NCBI RefSeq assembly: GCF_023074055.1
Contig: NZ_JADPKR010000027.1
Span: forward strand, 1 to 64,000
Source of the DNA: Bradyrhizobium sp. 141
Lineage (GTDB): Bacteria > Pseudomonadota > Alphaproteobacteria > Rhizobiales > Xanthobacteraceae
Length of the DNA: 64,000 nucleotides
Reading direction: 5' to 3'
Positions 43,442-52,360 of this stretch are shown here, one piece after another (position 1 is the first letter of the stretch; the number at the start of each line of letters is the position of its first letter). The notes below the pieces were generated by a model. The model made no database searches, was not told where the DNA came from, and saw only the letters and a program-made list of their open reading frames with translations. A program made the translations under genes and the position numbers.

Positions 43442-44095
43442 TCAGGTGGCGAAGCCACTGTCGGAGCGTCGCGGCCGTTGCCTTCCAGAGTGGGACGCTT
43501 CGGCGTTTTCTCCCCTTGCCATGGAGGTGAGCGACTGGCGAGACGTCCAGCCCCACGTCGCCGACCCGCAGGTTGACCACTTCGGACACCCTGGCCCGGT
43601 GTTGAAGGACTAAGTGCCTGATCACGCCGCCCGGCGCAGGTCGCGCAGTCCGGCGCGGTCATGATCGCTCCATTTCGGGCCTGGTCAGGAAGCCGAGCAC
43701 GGCGCTGTCACGACGCTTCTGCGGAATGGCGAGGCTGCGTTCAATGACCGCGAGCGCGGTCAGATCGACGTGGGCAGCATACTTCTGGAATGAGCGGATA
43801 GCTGATAGGCGTGCATTGCGGCTCCGCACGGTGTTCTTCCCCTCGCACTCGAGATGGTCGAGGAAAGCGAGTATCAGCGTTGATCCAGGTCGGCCAGGGC
43901 AAGGTCGGTTGGAATCTTACGTATTTCCTTCTCGGCGAAGGCAAGCAGCAGCTTGAACGTGTCTCCGTAGGCCGCGACTGTGCTGGAGCTGACTGCGCGT
44001 TGCTGACGAAGATAATCAACAAAGAAGCGCTGGAGGAGCATCGCCACTCGCACTCCACCGCGTTTTGCGACAATTTGTTCGGTCCAAGCCGCCAA
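43442..44095 (-). pseudogene. Tyrosine recombinase (XerC/phage-integrase type), broken
   Basis: Read right to left: an N-terminal SAM-like domain (MLLQRFFVDYLRQQRAVSSS, TFKLLLAFAEKE), a frame change to LAFLDHLECEGKNTVRSRNA and SAIRSFQKYAAHVD, then another to the catalytic domain start, [15 protein letters not shown] with [14 protein letters not shown], which has the first catalytic Arg and the Lys loop. It stops before the H-x-x-R and Tyr motifs, where IS256 sequence begins at 43441. Such integrases occur as three tandem genes in rhizobial elements; only one copy is seen. Its N-terminus adjoins a truncated kinase. Confidence 0.65.
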
Positions 44096-44902
44096 GTGAG
44101 GGACACAGCCCCATCAGGCACCGAGAGTGCGCCGTATTTCGCAGCGTTCGTCAGAAGTTCGTTCAGCACCATGGTGATGCTCAGCGCGGTTCGGACGTCC
44201 AAATCGACGTGGGGCCCCTTTGTCACCAACCGTCCGCCTGAAATCGGAGCGACGATATCGTGGACCAGCTGTTCGAAAGGTGCCTCCTGCAAGTTTCGCA
44301 CCTGGTGAGCAGGTCATGCGCCGGCAAGCGCAAGCAGCCGCCCAGTGAACGTTGCAGGAATTCCTGCAGGTCAGCGGCGTGGCGCGCGGTCTGGTTCGCC
44401 AAGGACTGTACTGTGGCGAGCATGTTTTTCACACGATGGTTCAGCTCGTCGATGAGGATCTTTTGGGCGTTCTTGGCGCTCTTGCGTTCGCTGATGTCGA
44501 CTGGCATGTTGATGGCGCCCACCAAATCGCCGTCCGCATCGCGCAACGGCGTCGGATAGGGAATGAACGACACACGTCTTCCGTTGCGTCCGGTGATGTC
44601 CTGGAAGCGCGTGGGCGTTCCCAGACGACCTGCCGCGGCCATGGGACGGTCGGCGTGGGCAAGCGGAGTCCATCGAGCAGGTAGAGCTGATACGAACCGT
44701 AGAAGCGCTCCTTCTTGTCAGGGTCAGGTGTTCGCCACGATTCCACGGCCTCGGTGTTGTAGGCGACGAGCAGTCCCTCCGCGTCACAAAGATATACTGC
44801 GCCGGGAATGGCATCGAGCGCGGCGTGGCCGGCCGCGACCAGCGCTTCGAACTCGGTGGTCCTTTGGCGGGCGGACAGCGGGAATTCTTCGACGTTTGAC
44901 AT
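44096..44902 (-). pseudogene. PAS/HWE sensor histidine kinase, frameshifted and truncated
   Basis: It starts MSNVEEFPLSARQRTTEFEA at 44902. A PAS fold follows (ALDAIPGAVYLCDAEGLLVAYN), and after a frame change the PAS-associated end (INMPVDISERKSAKNAQ) leads into the H-box of the HWE/HisKA_2 type (LIDELNHRVKNMLATVQSLA). A further shift gives the N-box VLNELLTNAAKYGALS, and the gene then stops abruptly at the recombinase boundary, without the G boxes that bind ATP. Two shifts and a missing end make it non-functional. This is the second broken kinase of this class in the window. Confidence 0.65.
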
Positions 44903-45085
44903 GAAGCGCTCGGCTCCCGGGGGCGAGAGGAGCGACGGCCCGATGCGAGTGCAACCCAGATCACAGTGAAGCATTCCAAGTTCGCGAGGACACGCACCAG
45001 GCCACTACCGGGCGCATACGAACAGCTCGGCAGCCAGAACGGATCACGAACCGCGGCCGCGCGAACCTCATGTCCTCTTCGGATT

Positions 45086-45134
45086 AAAAGTGTCGGTCTA
45101 GCGCTCGTCTGCAAACTTCGGTCTACCCCTCTTG
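45086..45134 (+). repeat. Imperfect direct repeat, left copy (partner 46168-46220)
   Basis: AAAAGTGTCGGTCTAGCGCT followed by CTGCAAACTTCGGTCTACCCCTCT. The partner reads AAAAGCGTCGGTCTAGCGCT and CTGCAAACTTCCGATCTATC. The copies are about 1.08 kb apart and flank the IS3 remnant and the DUF305 gene. Confidence 0.6.
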
Positions 45135-45515
45135 ACCTGCTCCCCTGAAACGCCCACGGTTTTGAGTTAGGGTTCTGTTCTCCACCGAGAAAACAGACGA
45201 TGCGTAAGAGCAGGTTCACGGAAGAGCAGATCATCAAGGTCTTGAGGAACACGCTGCCGGGATCTCGGCGAGCGATCTGTGCCGGAAGCACGTCATCAGC
45301 GATTCGACGCTCTACAAGTGGCGTTCGCGCTATGGCGGGATGGAGATCTCCGACGCCCGCAAGCTGAAGGCCCTGGAGGAAGAGAACCGCAAGCTAAAGA
45401 AGCTGCTGGCGGAGTCGATGCTGGACGCGTCGACGCTGAAGGAGATGCTCGGAAAAACTTCTGACGCCCAGCTTGCGGAGACGTATGTAGCGGCACCGCC
45501 TCAACGGTAGCGATG
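45133..45515 (+). mobile_element. IS3-family element remnant with broken OrfA
   Basis: OrfA begins MRKSRFTEEQIIKVL at 45200 and continues, after one frame slip, as GISASDLCRKHVISDSTLYKW, EISDARKLKALEEENRKLK and LLAESMLDASTLKEML: the helix-turn-helix and leucine-zipper parts of IS3 OrfA (IS407-like group). OrfB, the catalytic integrase, is absent. The left end may start at about 45133 (TGACCTGCTCCCC). The remnant closes in a 31-base sequence that recurs exactly at 46229. Confidence 0.65.
45485..45515 (+). repeat. Exact 31-base direct repeat, copy 1
   Basis: Begins ATGTAGCGGCACCGCCTCAA and ends GGTAGCGATG; identical to 46229-46259. Probably a leftover IS segment on both sides of the DUF305 gene. 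Confidence 0.8.
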
Positions 45516-45539
45516 AGTCATTTGCCGACAAATGAACTA

Positions 45540-46097
45540 TCAGCGTGGGATTTTGGTGGTGTCGATGCCGGTGCTCTCGTCAGTCTGCGCAGGAGGAGGT
45601 TTGGCGCCGCGTTTACGGTACGATGGTAAATCGCTGGCGTTTGCTGCCGGTGGGTTGCCTTCCAGTCGGGAGATGTTGCGTTCCATTTCGGCGATTTCGC
45701 GAACCTGGGCATCGATAATCCCATCGGCAAGCCTCCGCACCTCTGGATCTTTGATGTGCGCCCGCTCGCTTGTCATAATGGCTATCGAGTGATGCGGTAT
45801 CATGGCTCTCATATAAGCCACGTCACCAATCGTTTGCTGACTGCGCACGAGCCACAGCGAAGCCCCGAATACAATCACAGCGACGGCAAGAATTGCGGCA
45901 TTCAGTCGATAGCTCTTGTACATGCTGAACATGAAGCTGAGCATGACTATCGCCATCGCCGCCCCCATAAGCAGGGCCATATCGACCCGCGTCTCGCTGA
46001 AGCGCACGTGTTCCAAGGCATACGTGTTAAGGTACATCAACACGAACATCACGATGGTCGAGACCGCAATCATCGCGAAGAAGCGCGGGTACGACAT
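45540..46097 (-). CDS. Membrane protein with C-terminal DUF305 domain
   Basis: A 185-residue protein. Three membrane helices (FFAMIAVSTIVMFVLMYLNT; MALLMGAAMAIVMLSFMFSM; NAAILAVAVIVFGASLWL) precede a periplasmic DUF305 part with the signature YMRAMIPHHSIAIMTSERA (about 113-131), IKDPEVRRLADGIIDAQ, and EIAEMERNI. DUF305 proteins have a ferritin-like helical fold with conserved Met/His and are linked to metal, especially copper, handling. The ATG at 46097 has GGAGG six bases upstream; the frame extends further without a signal. Flanked by IS remains and repeats, so probably cargo of a rearranged element. Confidence 0.75.
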   Translation of the reverse strand: MSYPRFFAMIAVSTIVMFVLMYLNTYALEHVRFSETRVDMALLMGAAMAIVMLSFMFSMYKSYRLNAAILAVAVIVFGASLWLVRSQQTIGDVAYMRAMIPHHSIAIMTSERAHIKDPEVRRLADGIIDAQVREIAEMERNISRLEGNPPAANASDLPSYRKRGAKPPPAQTDESTGIDTTKIPR

Positions 46098-46167
46098 GAG
46101 CCACCTCCGCAGAGGAGACGTATTGAACCTTGCGCGGTTCCTCAGCAAGCTCGCAGTTGTCGGCTTC

Positions 46168-46220
46168 GAGTCAAAAGCGTCGGTCTAGCGCTTCACTGCA
46201 AACTTCCGATCTATCCCTCT
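46168..46220 (+). repeat. Imperfect direct repeat, right copy (partner 45086-45134)
   Basis: Matches the left copy with scattered changes. Here it is followed after only eight bases by the 31-base repeat, whereas on the left the IS3 OrfA remnant lies between them. Confidence 0.6.
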
Positions 46221-46228
46221 GAACCAAC

Positions 46229-46259
46229 ATGTAGCGGCACCGCCTCAACGGTAGCGATG
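46229..46259 (+). repeat. Exact 31-base direct repeat, copy 2
   Basis: Identical to 45485-45515, 744 bases apart; the DUF305 gene lies between the two. Confidence 0.8.
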
Positions 46260-46356
46260 GGCTAAAAGCGGGAATGCCAAATGAGCAGCCCCCTTGCTCA
46301 AGCCTCACTACGCAACGAGGGGTGAAGTTCACTTCCTTCAGGGGTGCATCAAGCTC

Positions 46357-47772
46357 TCATCTAAAGAAGACGAGCGTGATCACCACGAATAGTGGAAGCA
46401 ATATTCCGCCAGACCAACGCATGTAGCCGAAGAAGCTTGGCATCCGGATGCCCCGTTCTTCGCAGATAGACTTGATCATAAAGTTGGGCGCATTTCCAAT
46501 GTAGGTGTTGGCTCCCATGAATACAGAGCCTGAAGATATCGCGAGCAAAGTATTGAACAACGGACCCATGAGCTGTGGCGCATCACCCCCTGCAAGATTA
46601 AAGAAAACCAGATAAGTAGGTGCGTTGTCGAGGAAGCTTGACAATGCGCCCACCAGCCAGAAATACGCCGCTTCGTTGGGCCGGCCATCGGTTGTGGTGA
46701 CGAGCGTTAGCAGCGGGGCCAATGGCCCGTCTTTGCCTGCGCGGAGGATTGCCAGCACGGGAATGATGGTGATGAAAATCCCCGCGAAGAGAAACGCCAC
46801 TTCTTGAATTGGAGTCCATGCGAATGCGTTTTCGACGCGGATTGATCGCGAGGTTGTGTGCCACGAGAGATAGCCAAGTGCCAGAAGAACCAGGTCACGG
46901 ACCAAACCTTCTAGTGGCAAGGCGACGCCGAGGCCGAGTGGGACCTCTACGTTCGACTTCCACACTCCACTCAGCAGCACTGCACCCATAATGCCCGCCA
47001 GGTACGCAATGTTGTGCAAACCCTCGATCCTCAATTGACGAGGTACGTGACTGGTTGGCCACTTCGCCTCTGCCTTCCGCCAATAATGGCGGTCGATACA
47101 ATAAAAGAGCGCCAGAAGCATGGTACTCGCGACCACCATTGGCGGAAACATCGCGGTCACGGTCCATAGAAAGTCGACACCCTTCAAAAATCCGAGGAAG
47201 AGAGGCGGATCGCCAAGGGGCGTCAGCGAGCCCCCGATATTGGCGACGAGAAAGATGAAGAATATGAACACGTGCTGGTTGTGAGGCCGGTCCTCATTTG
47301 CGCGAATGAGCGGACGAATCAGCAACATCGCTGCGCCAGTGGTCCCAACAAGACTTGCCGCCACTGTCCCGACACCCAGCAGGGTCGTATTCGTGGCGGG
47401 GTTACCAATGAGATTCCCAACGAGCCGGATGCCGCCTGCCACGACGAAGAGTGAAAAGAGAAGGATAATGAACGGGAAGTATTCTAGCGCGGCAGCGTGA
47501 AGGACTTCAGTTGCGGTGACCCATAATCCGAAGGAAGTGGCGCACGCCAACAACAGTGTCGCGGCCCAAAATGCGGTGATTTTGCCAAAGTGGTGCTCCC
47601 AGAAATGCGGCGCGACCAAAGGGAAGAGCGCGATCGACAAGAGAGTGCCGGCGAACGGCAATCCCCATACCAAGCTTAGCTGAGAGCCGACAAGATGGGC
47701 TCCTTCGCTTGCAGTGGCGGTTGCCGGAAAAACCATCGTCAGCATGGTGCCGATGGCAGCCACGCGGTGCAT
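46357..47772 (-). CDS. NhaD/CitM-like sodium:proton antiporter
   Basis: About 471 residues and 11 to 12 membrane helices. Conserved stretches include FVVAGGIRLVGNLIGNPATNT, FLVANIGGSLTPLGDPPLFLGFL, SSFLDNAPTYLVFFNLAGGDAP and GSVFMGANTYIGNAPNFM; the paired N/D-A-P motifs in discontinuous helices mark the ion-transporter superfamily branch annotated as sodium:proton antiporters. The start is uncertain: ATG at 47772 (used here) has a weak binding site, while a TTG 12 bases upstream is preceded by AAGGG. A signal-like first helix ends ATATASEG. It probably exports Na+ for H+; substrate not proven. Confidence 0.75.
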   Translation of the reverse strand: MHRVAAIGTMLTMVFPATATASEGAHLVGSQLSLVWGLPFAGTLLSIALFPLVAPHFWEHHFGKITAFWAATLLLACATSFGLWVTATEVLHAAALEYFPFIILLFSLFVVAGGIRLVGNLIGNPATNTTLLGVGTVAASLVGTTGAAMLLIRPLIRANEDRPHNQHVFIFFIFLVANIGGSLTPLGDPPLFLGFLKGVDFLWTVTAMFPPMVVASTMLLALFYCIDRHYWRKAEAKWPTSHVPRQLRIEGLHNIAYLAGIMGAVLLSGVWKSNVEVPLGLGVALPLEGLVRDLVLLALGYLSWHTTSRSIRVENAFAWTPIQEVAFLFAGIFITIIPVLAILRAGKDGPLAPLLTLVTTTDGRPNEAAYFWLVGALSSFLDNAPTYLVFFNLAGGDAPQLMGPLFNTLLAISSGSVFMGANTYIGNAPNFMIKSICEERGIRMPSFFGYMRWSGGILLPLFVVITLVFFR

Positions 47773-47888
47773 TCCGTTAACCAACGAATGTCCCTTCTCT
47801 AATGTTCTACACGCCCACAAAACGGCAACGAATGATCGATAGAGCTAGTCAAGACCATAGTCCCGCGAAGCCAATTTGTAGATATCGG

Positions 47889-48170
47889 TCAAGCCACCAC
47901 GCTCGTGCCGAAGCTGGGTTCCAAACGAGCCAGCCACTTCTCGCAGGCCCATGAGCTCTCAGGCTTAAGCTCGAAGACGACAAAGGCGTCCCCAGTTTCG
48001 GAGGCTGCCAGCAATTCCTCTCGAAGCTGGGAGACGGAGAGGTCGCTCTTAAAGACCCATGCCGATTCAAGCACCCTCGTGGCTGCCCAGCTTTGAAGTT
48101 TGTACAGCATGGCATGACGGTTCCGGAGGCGCACCCGGTGTAGATCATAGCTTGCGAGGTAGTGAGCCAT
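47889..48170 (-). CDS. Small Cas2/SinR-like ferredoxin-fold protein
   Basis: 93 residues, AGGAGG five bases before the ATG. It reads MAHYLASYDLHRVRLRNRHAM, the typical first strand of Cas2-like proteins (Y-L-x-x-Y-D-L), then LYKLQSWAATRVLESAWVF and LLAASETGDAFVVFELKP. This matches the SinR-like relatives that occur without CRISPR arrays. No array, cas1 or other cas gene is present, so it is not a CRISPR component here. Possibly part of a toxin-like system; function unknown. Confidence 0.6.
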   Translation of the reverse strand: MAHYLASYDLHRVRLRNRHAMLYKLQSWAATRVLESAWVFKSDLSVSQLREELLAASETGDAFVVFELKPESSWACEKWLARLEPSFGTSVVA

Positions 48171-48185
48171 TGTCGCCTCCTGCTT

Positions 48186-48889
48186 AGTGCGTGGCCTATC
48201 TTATTTGCACCTCCCTGACCAAATGGTGTGGCGGGCTGTCGCAGGGCGCCGCTCCTACTTTATCGTCCAGGCCGGAACAGTCCGACAGACGATCAATCAC
48301 CGCAATTGCAGCGTCGTCACCGACAATGCTGATCTCGCTCCCTCACGTGAGGACTCGCTACTTCTGGTCTGTAGCGGAGCCAGAGACGATCAGGAGCACC
48401 CGTTCCTGCAATGCTCGCTCGCATCCCGCGAGAAGAGCCCGGCGTTCCTTCACTAGCTGACGACTTCGAGCAAGCCCGGCCGGCTGAATCGAGCAGACTT
48501 GGTGCCAGGACGGCCACGTTTATGAGCACAGACCCTTAGCCGGCGCTATCCCAGAAGCTGTCGTACTCGCTTCGCGTCCAAGTGCACCTGATCGACACAT
48601 CTTTGCACCGGTCCCGGATCGTCTCGCTCAATCCAGGGCTCATCGGCTAAGCTAACCTGCCCTGATCTTCGACAACCGAAGGCAGATCCACCTGGCTCGT
48701 GCCGAACGCTTCGTGCTCGAACTTACCTCTAGAAGGAGGGCCAATGCGCGCTCCCCCCCCGGCGGCGTGTCCCAGGATGTAGGGGCAGACCGTGTGCCGC
48801 TCGCCGTCTTGGCCCACGTGAACGCACCGGCGAAGAAGAGCTTGTCCGAGCGCAATGAAAACTTCGCTGTGGCCTTCGGTAAGGATCTG
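48186..48889. other. Long intergenic stretch with no supported gene
   Basis: About 700 bases. Short frames on both strands have no family-like composition. The base composition is like that of the surrounding pseudogene zone, so this may be unrecognisable decayed coding DNA. Confidence 0.4.
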
Positions 48890-49268
48890 GAAGGGTCGCT
48901 TGCGACCGCGGCGGGCCCGGCCCGGTAGGCCGCGAAATCTTCGTTGAACGTGGCCGCCCGCGTTATCCCGATGCGGTCTATCACGGCGAAGCTTGTCCCC
49001 AGTGAAAAGCCTGCGTCCGGAAAACGGCTCTCGATCTGCGCGGCCGCTTCCAGATCGGCGTGAATGACGGGTTCGATCCGAACTCGGCTGTCAAGCAGCC
49101 GCGCCCAGAACGTATCCGCAGTTGGCCTTGAGAAGATGCCATGTCCAGCACCAGGTCGGTGGTGAGGTATTGGTCGATGCTCTGAAGGATCGACTTGGCG
49201 CGCTCATTCTGAGCATCCCGCTTGGCGGCCGCAGCGAACCAGACGGAGCTGTCAACGAACGCACTCAT
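48890..49268 (-). pseudogene. PIN-domain toxin (VapC-like), frameshifted
   Basis: It starts MSAFVDSSVWFAAAAKRDAQ at 49268: the first catalytic Asp of PIN ribonucleases is in FVDSSVWF. The family then continues in another frame as FWARLLDSRVRIEPVIHADLE and FAVIDRIGITRAATFNEDFA, where the later Asp residues lie. The switch falls near 49130. A single indel could restore the protein, so an assembly error is possible. The adjacent gene at 49274, six bases upstream on the same strand, may be its partner. Confidence 0.6.
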
Positions 49269-49273
49269 GCGCG

Positions 49274-49588
49274 TCACTCCTGAACCGGGTACCGCCAAAT
49301 GTCGCGCTTTGGCTCGTTGCCCTCAAGCCATTTTTGCGCGCGCTCTTTCGAGGCAAAGAGCTTGATGCAATCGGGCTCACCGATGGCTCTGGAGGCCGGA
49401 TCGGGCAAGCTGAGCCAAACCGATCCTTCGGCTGGACCGCCTTCCACTTCGTATTCCCAGGCGACGCCTTCGGGGTCGTTGTCCTGCAGCCAGGCGTCGG
49501 CGGCACCCTCCGATGCAAATACCTTCACCCATTCGGGATCGCCCATCGTGCGCGAATCGCCGTTCTCGTAGTCATCAAGGCAGAGCAT
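49274..49588 (-). CDS. Small acidic protein with two similar halves, next to the PIN gene
   Basis: A 104-residue protein. Two repeats can be seen: DPEWVKVFASEGAADAWLQD then GVAWEYEV, and EPDCIKLFASKERAQKWLEG then DIWRYPV. Each begins with Asp/Glu-Pro, a strand, K-L/V-F-A-S, a helix with Trp, and ends in W-x-Y. This is an internal duplication of about 50 residues. The binding site GAGGGCAG precedes the ATG at 49588. It sits directly upstream of the PIN gene, so it could be an antitoxin, but I recognise no antitoxin family and repression is not shown. Confidence 0.55.
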   Translation of the reverse strand: MLCLDDYENGDSRTMGDPEWVKVFASEGAADAWLQDNDPEGVAWEYEVEGGPAEGSVWLSLPDPASRAIGEPDCIKLFASKERAQKWLEGNEPKRDIWRYPVQE

Positions 49589-49779
49589 ACGGTTCTGCCC
49601 TCGTGGCGAGCCGTGTCATGGCGGCAAACCACCTCGTTCACCCTCTGCCGGTCCGAGCGATCGGCTTCAGGCAGCGACGTCACCGCGGCATAGAGTTCGG
49701 CGGGAATGCTGCGCCTGTCGCCCAGAGGCTTGTAGCGCCACTCCACCCATTGATCGAATGCATCCGACTTAGGGCTCAC
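49525..49779 (-). CDS. Small protein of unknown function (84 aa), coupled to the ligD fragment
   Basis: It starts MSPKSDAFDQWVEWRYKPLG at 49779, four bases overlapping the ligD stop (ATGA). The first 60 residues (RSIPAELYAAVTSLPEADRSDR, RVNEVVCRHD) look protein-like and helical; the last 20 overlap the next gene by 64 bases and may be read past the natural end after an indel. No family recognised. Confidence 0.4.
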   Translation of the reverse strand: MSPKSDAFDQWVEWRYKPLGDRRSIPAELYAAVTSLPEADRSDRQRVNEVVCRHDTARHEGRTVCSALMTTRTAIRARWAIPNG

Positions 49780-50378
49780 CTCCTTGGTTTGGCGCGGAAC
49801 GGACTGTCGATGGTGAAGGCGTCCGGCGCGATACCACTCTCGATGCGCTTCCAGGTCACGGGTGCTGCGATCGCAAATCCCTCTCGGGCTCGCGGCGAGT
49901 AGGTGCCGATTGCGGTGGTGCCGCGGCCATTGCGCAGATAATCGAGGAAGATGCGATCGCGACGCTTTGCCTGAGCAGACAGGAGGTAGCGGTCTGGATG
50001 GCGCGCTGCGAGGGCGGAGACCAACTGATGGGCGACCCGATGCGCCTTGTCGTGCAGCACCGGCCGATCCAGTGGCGCCATCAGATGAATTCCTTTGCCG
50101 CCGGTGAGCTTGGGCCAGGTCTCAAAACCCTCTACTTTCATCAGCGCGCGCAGATCGAGCGCGGTCTCCACGACCGCGTTCCAATCGACACCCTCTCCGG
50201 GATCGAGATCGATCACGATGCGGTCGGCATGTTCGAAGTCCCGGCCGCTTCGCTCGGCAGCGCTTTCCGAAGCGCGCCCTAGCACCATCGCGATATTGTC
50301 GACCGTACAGTCCCTGCGTATGTGTTCGACCATTCCACGCAACAGCGGGTTCTTTCCCAAATCGACCGAGATCGGCAT
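49776..50378 (-). pseudogene. ligD: LigD-type DNA ligase polymerase domain, N-terminally truncated fragment
   Basis: The frame contains ADRIVIDLDPGEGVDWNAVV (metal-binding Asp pair of the primase-like polymerase), LTGGKGIHLMAPL, AKRRDRIFLDYLRNGRGTTA and YSPRAREG, all conserved in the LigD polymerase domain of bacterial end joining. Only about 200 residues exist; the first third of the domain and any ligase or nuclease domains are missing, and the sequence before ADRIV is unlike the family. It might be made from an internal start but would lack part of the fold. A broken repair gene (polX) also occurs at the left end of the window. Confidence 0.65.
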
Positions 50379-51492
50379 CTAACCCTCGCTCATTTCGTAA
50401 CCGAGGGCCAAAGAATTCGTTGTCCAACGTCCTCCTACACATGTTCTTGGAAAATTACGTGGAAGACCGAAGCTTCCGCGGTTTTCTAGCTGAAACGCCA
50501 CGATACGGGTGGAAATGTCCTAACAAGTACGCGAAGCATCCGGACAGCTTTCGCGTCCCCGCACGTCATCAAGCGAAAGTCAAAATTGGGATACGAATAT
50601 TGTCATGCGAGATGCAGTTGCGAGCAGACCATCGCTTTTCATGACGCGACGAAGGACGATCCGCTGATGCCGGCGGTATGCTCCCATACACGTGCTTAGG
50701 CAGGTCGGGCTGGCACCATGCCAGTTCAGCGCTCTTTCTCATTCGTCCTTAGCCGCTCTTCATGAGGCGAAGCGCCTTTGTCAGATAGCGGCCGGTGGCG
50801 CGCCTGAACAGAGTTTAGGACATAAGCCGCGCAAGCCGAGACGCAGCGCCATCTCGGCGTCATCGAACGTCAGATCGCGGCGCGCGCCGAACGGCTGACG
50901 ATCACCGAGCGGGCGAAGCGCCGGCAGCACGGCCGGACCGCATCGAGCTGGACGAATGCGGATGAGCGGTTCTTTTAGCAGCATGTCGCGGAGTTCGCCT
51001 TGGCCCTCGCGGCGAGATCGACGCTCTCACGCGCAAGCTCGATCGCCAGGAGCCGGCGATCGCCGAGTCTCGGACGCGTCATCGCTTTTCCGCTGCGTGG
51101 CGGTGAGAGGCGAAGGACCCACCAATTGGAGCGCGAGCGGCGCGCCCGAACACTTCATGTCGAGGCGGAGAGTTTCAGCGGGTTTGGTCCAACCTCTCAC
51201 GGTTTCGGCGGCTCGCTAACCCTTGGCCGTCACTCCCTCGGTTTGTGCTGCGGTCTGAACCGGCCGCGATCCGCTTCAAGGGCAAGTCGCGAGGCGATCG
51301 GCGGCCGCCGTCTCGCGATGGGGGCCGCGTTCTTTGCAGGCCTGAAGGCCCGCACTGCAACCCACCCATGCTCGCCTTGGCAGCCACCGCCCCCTGAAGC
51401 GGCTCGCTGAAGCCGGTTCTGGTCGACCGCACCCAAGGGGGCGACGGACAAGGGCCCGATCGCTTCCCAAGGCGAAACCGAGAAAGGATCTC
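50379..51492. other. 1.1 kb without a supported gene
   Basis: Neither strand shows a continuous family-like frame. A plus-strand segment near 50800-50960 (RHLGVIERQIAARAERLTIT, ERAKRRQHG) has the charged-helix composition of small plasmid mobilisation proteins and runs into a stop, so a decayed gene is possible. The last 250 bases look like an untranslated leader for the gene at 51493. Confidence 0.35.
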
Positions 51493-52083
51493 ATGATGAC
51501 CAAGACCGCCCGTTCCCCCCGCTCCTCCGCCCGTGTCATCCCGCTCCGCCGCGGCACGACGATCGAAATGGTCCGCCTTGTCTGCCCCGACTCCGCACAG
51601 ACATTGCGAATTTCCGAGAGCTTCGGCCTTGCGGTCCTCGACAGCGACGGCATCCGCGACTTGCACGAGCGGCTCGTCGTCGAGACTGCCGACGCACTCA
51701 AGGACGGCCTGAGTGAACGCGCCATGCAGATCCACCTGCAACGGATCGTCGGTGCATATGTCGGGTCGGCCCACGGCGCCGGCCAGTTCTACACCCGAGC
51801 TGTCACTGAAGCGCGAGATGCGACCGCCAAGCTCGCCAACGACAGCCGCGATGAGGACCTCGATGGTCCGGTCGGCTTCGATAGCCAGGCACAGCGCAAG
51901 CGTGAATTCGCCGCCGACATGGGCGCGCAGGCTCACGCGCTTCGCATGGCCGCTGAGGGTGCCGTCGCTGCCTACGAACAGGTCGTGGGCGAGACCTGGA
52001 AGCCTTTCGAGCGTCCCGTCGACAACACGACCGACACCGTCGGCCCGAAAGCGGCCAAGGCGCAGATGTCGGCGTTCGACTGA
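51493..52083 (+). CDS. Plasmid-associated protein of unknown function (196 aa)
   Basis: It starts MMTKTARSPRSSARVIPLRRG with AAGGA upstream. The basic, Ser/Arg-rich N-terminus is followed by LRISESFGLAVLDSDGIRDL, then a long helical region (LSERAMQIHLQRIVGAYVGSA, AGQFYTRAVTEARDATAKLA) and a tail with GETWKPFERP. No signal peptide or membrane segment. The setting, between plasmid leader DNA and an ArdC gene, and a strong tandem hairpin after its stop suggest a highly expressed accessory plasmid gene. No named family. Confidence 0.6.
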   Translation: MMTKTARSPRSSARVIPLRRGTTIEMVRLVCPDSAQTLRISESFGLAVLDSDGIRDLHERLVVETADALKDGLSERAMQIHLQRIVGAYVGSAHGAGQFYTRAVTEARDATAKLANDSRDEDLDGPVGFDSQAQRKREFAADMGAQAHALRMAAEGAVAAYEQVVGETWKPFERPVDNTTDTVGPKAAKAQMSAFD

Positions 52084-52088
52084 CCGCC

Positions 52089-52163
52089 GGCGCGGGGCCT
52101 CGGCCCCGCGCCTCTTCCATTGCCGCCACCTGACGGGCCGGTCCGCGAGACCGGCCCTTCTTC
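52089..52163 (+). terminator. Two strong tandem hairpins after the gene at 51493
   Basis: First: GGCGCGGGGCC and GGCCCCGCGCC (52089-52112), an 11-base perfect stem with a tiny loop, then TCTTCC. Second: GGGCCGGTC, 5-base loop, GACCGGCCC (52135-52157), then TTCTTC. Consistent with termination or transcript end protection. Confidence 0.55.
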
Positions 52164-52360
52164 GTGTCGCGGCTGCACCCAAGCCAGTCGCCCGAACCGC
52201 GCCATCGCCGGCCCCTCCCGGGCCGGGGTCCTGCGCCGGACCCGATGTCCGCGCAACGGCTTCGCCGTCCTTCGCGCTGCTTCGGCCCTTCGGGTGCGCG
52301 CGGTGGCGGACCCCGTGAGGGGCCGCGATGGGCGCGCCCTCCCGAACGGAGGCTATTATA

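Noticed and set aside
47889-48170. Cas2-like protein as evidence for a CRISPR locus
   Set aside because: No repeat-spacer array or other cas gene in the window. The sequence fits the SinR-like branch instead.
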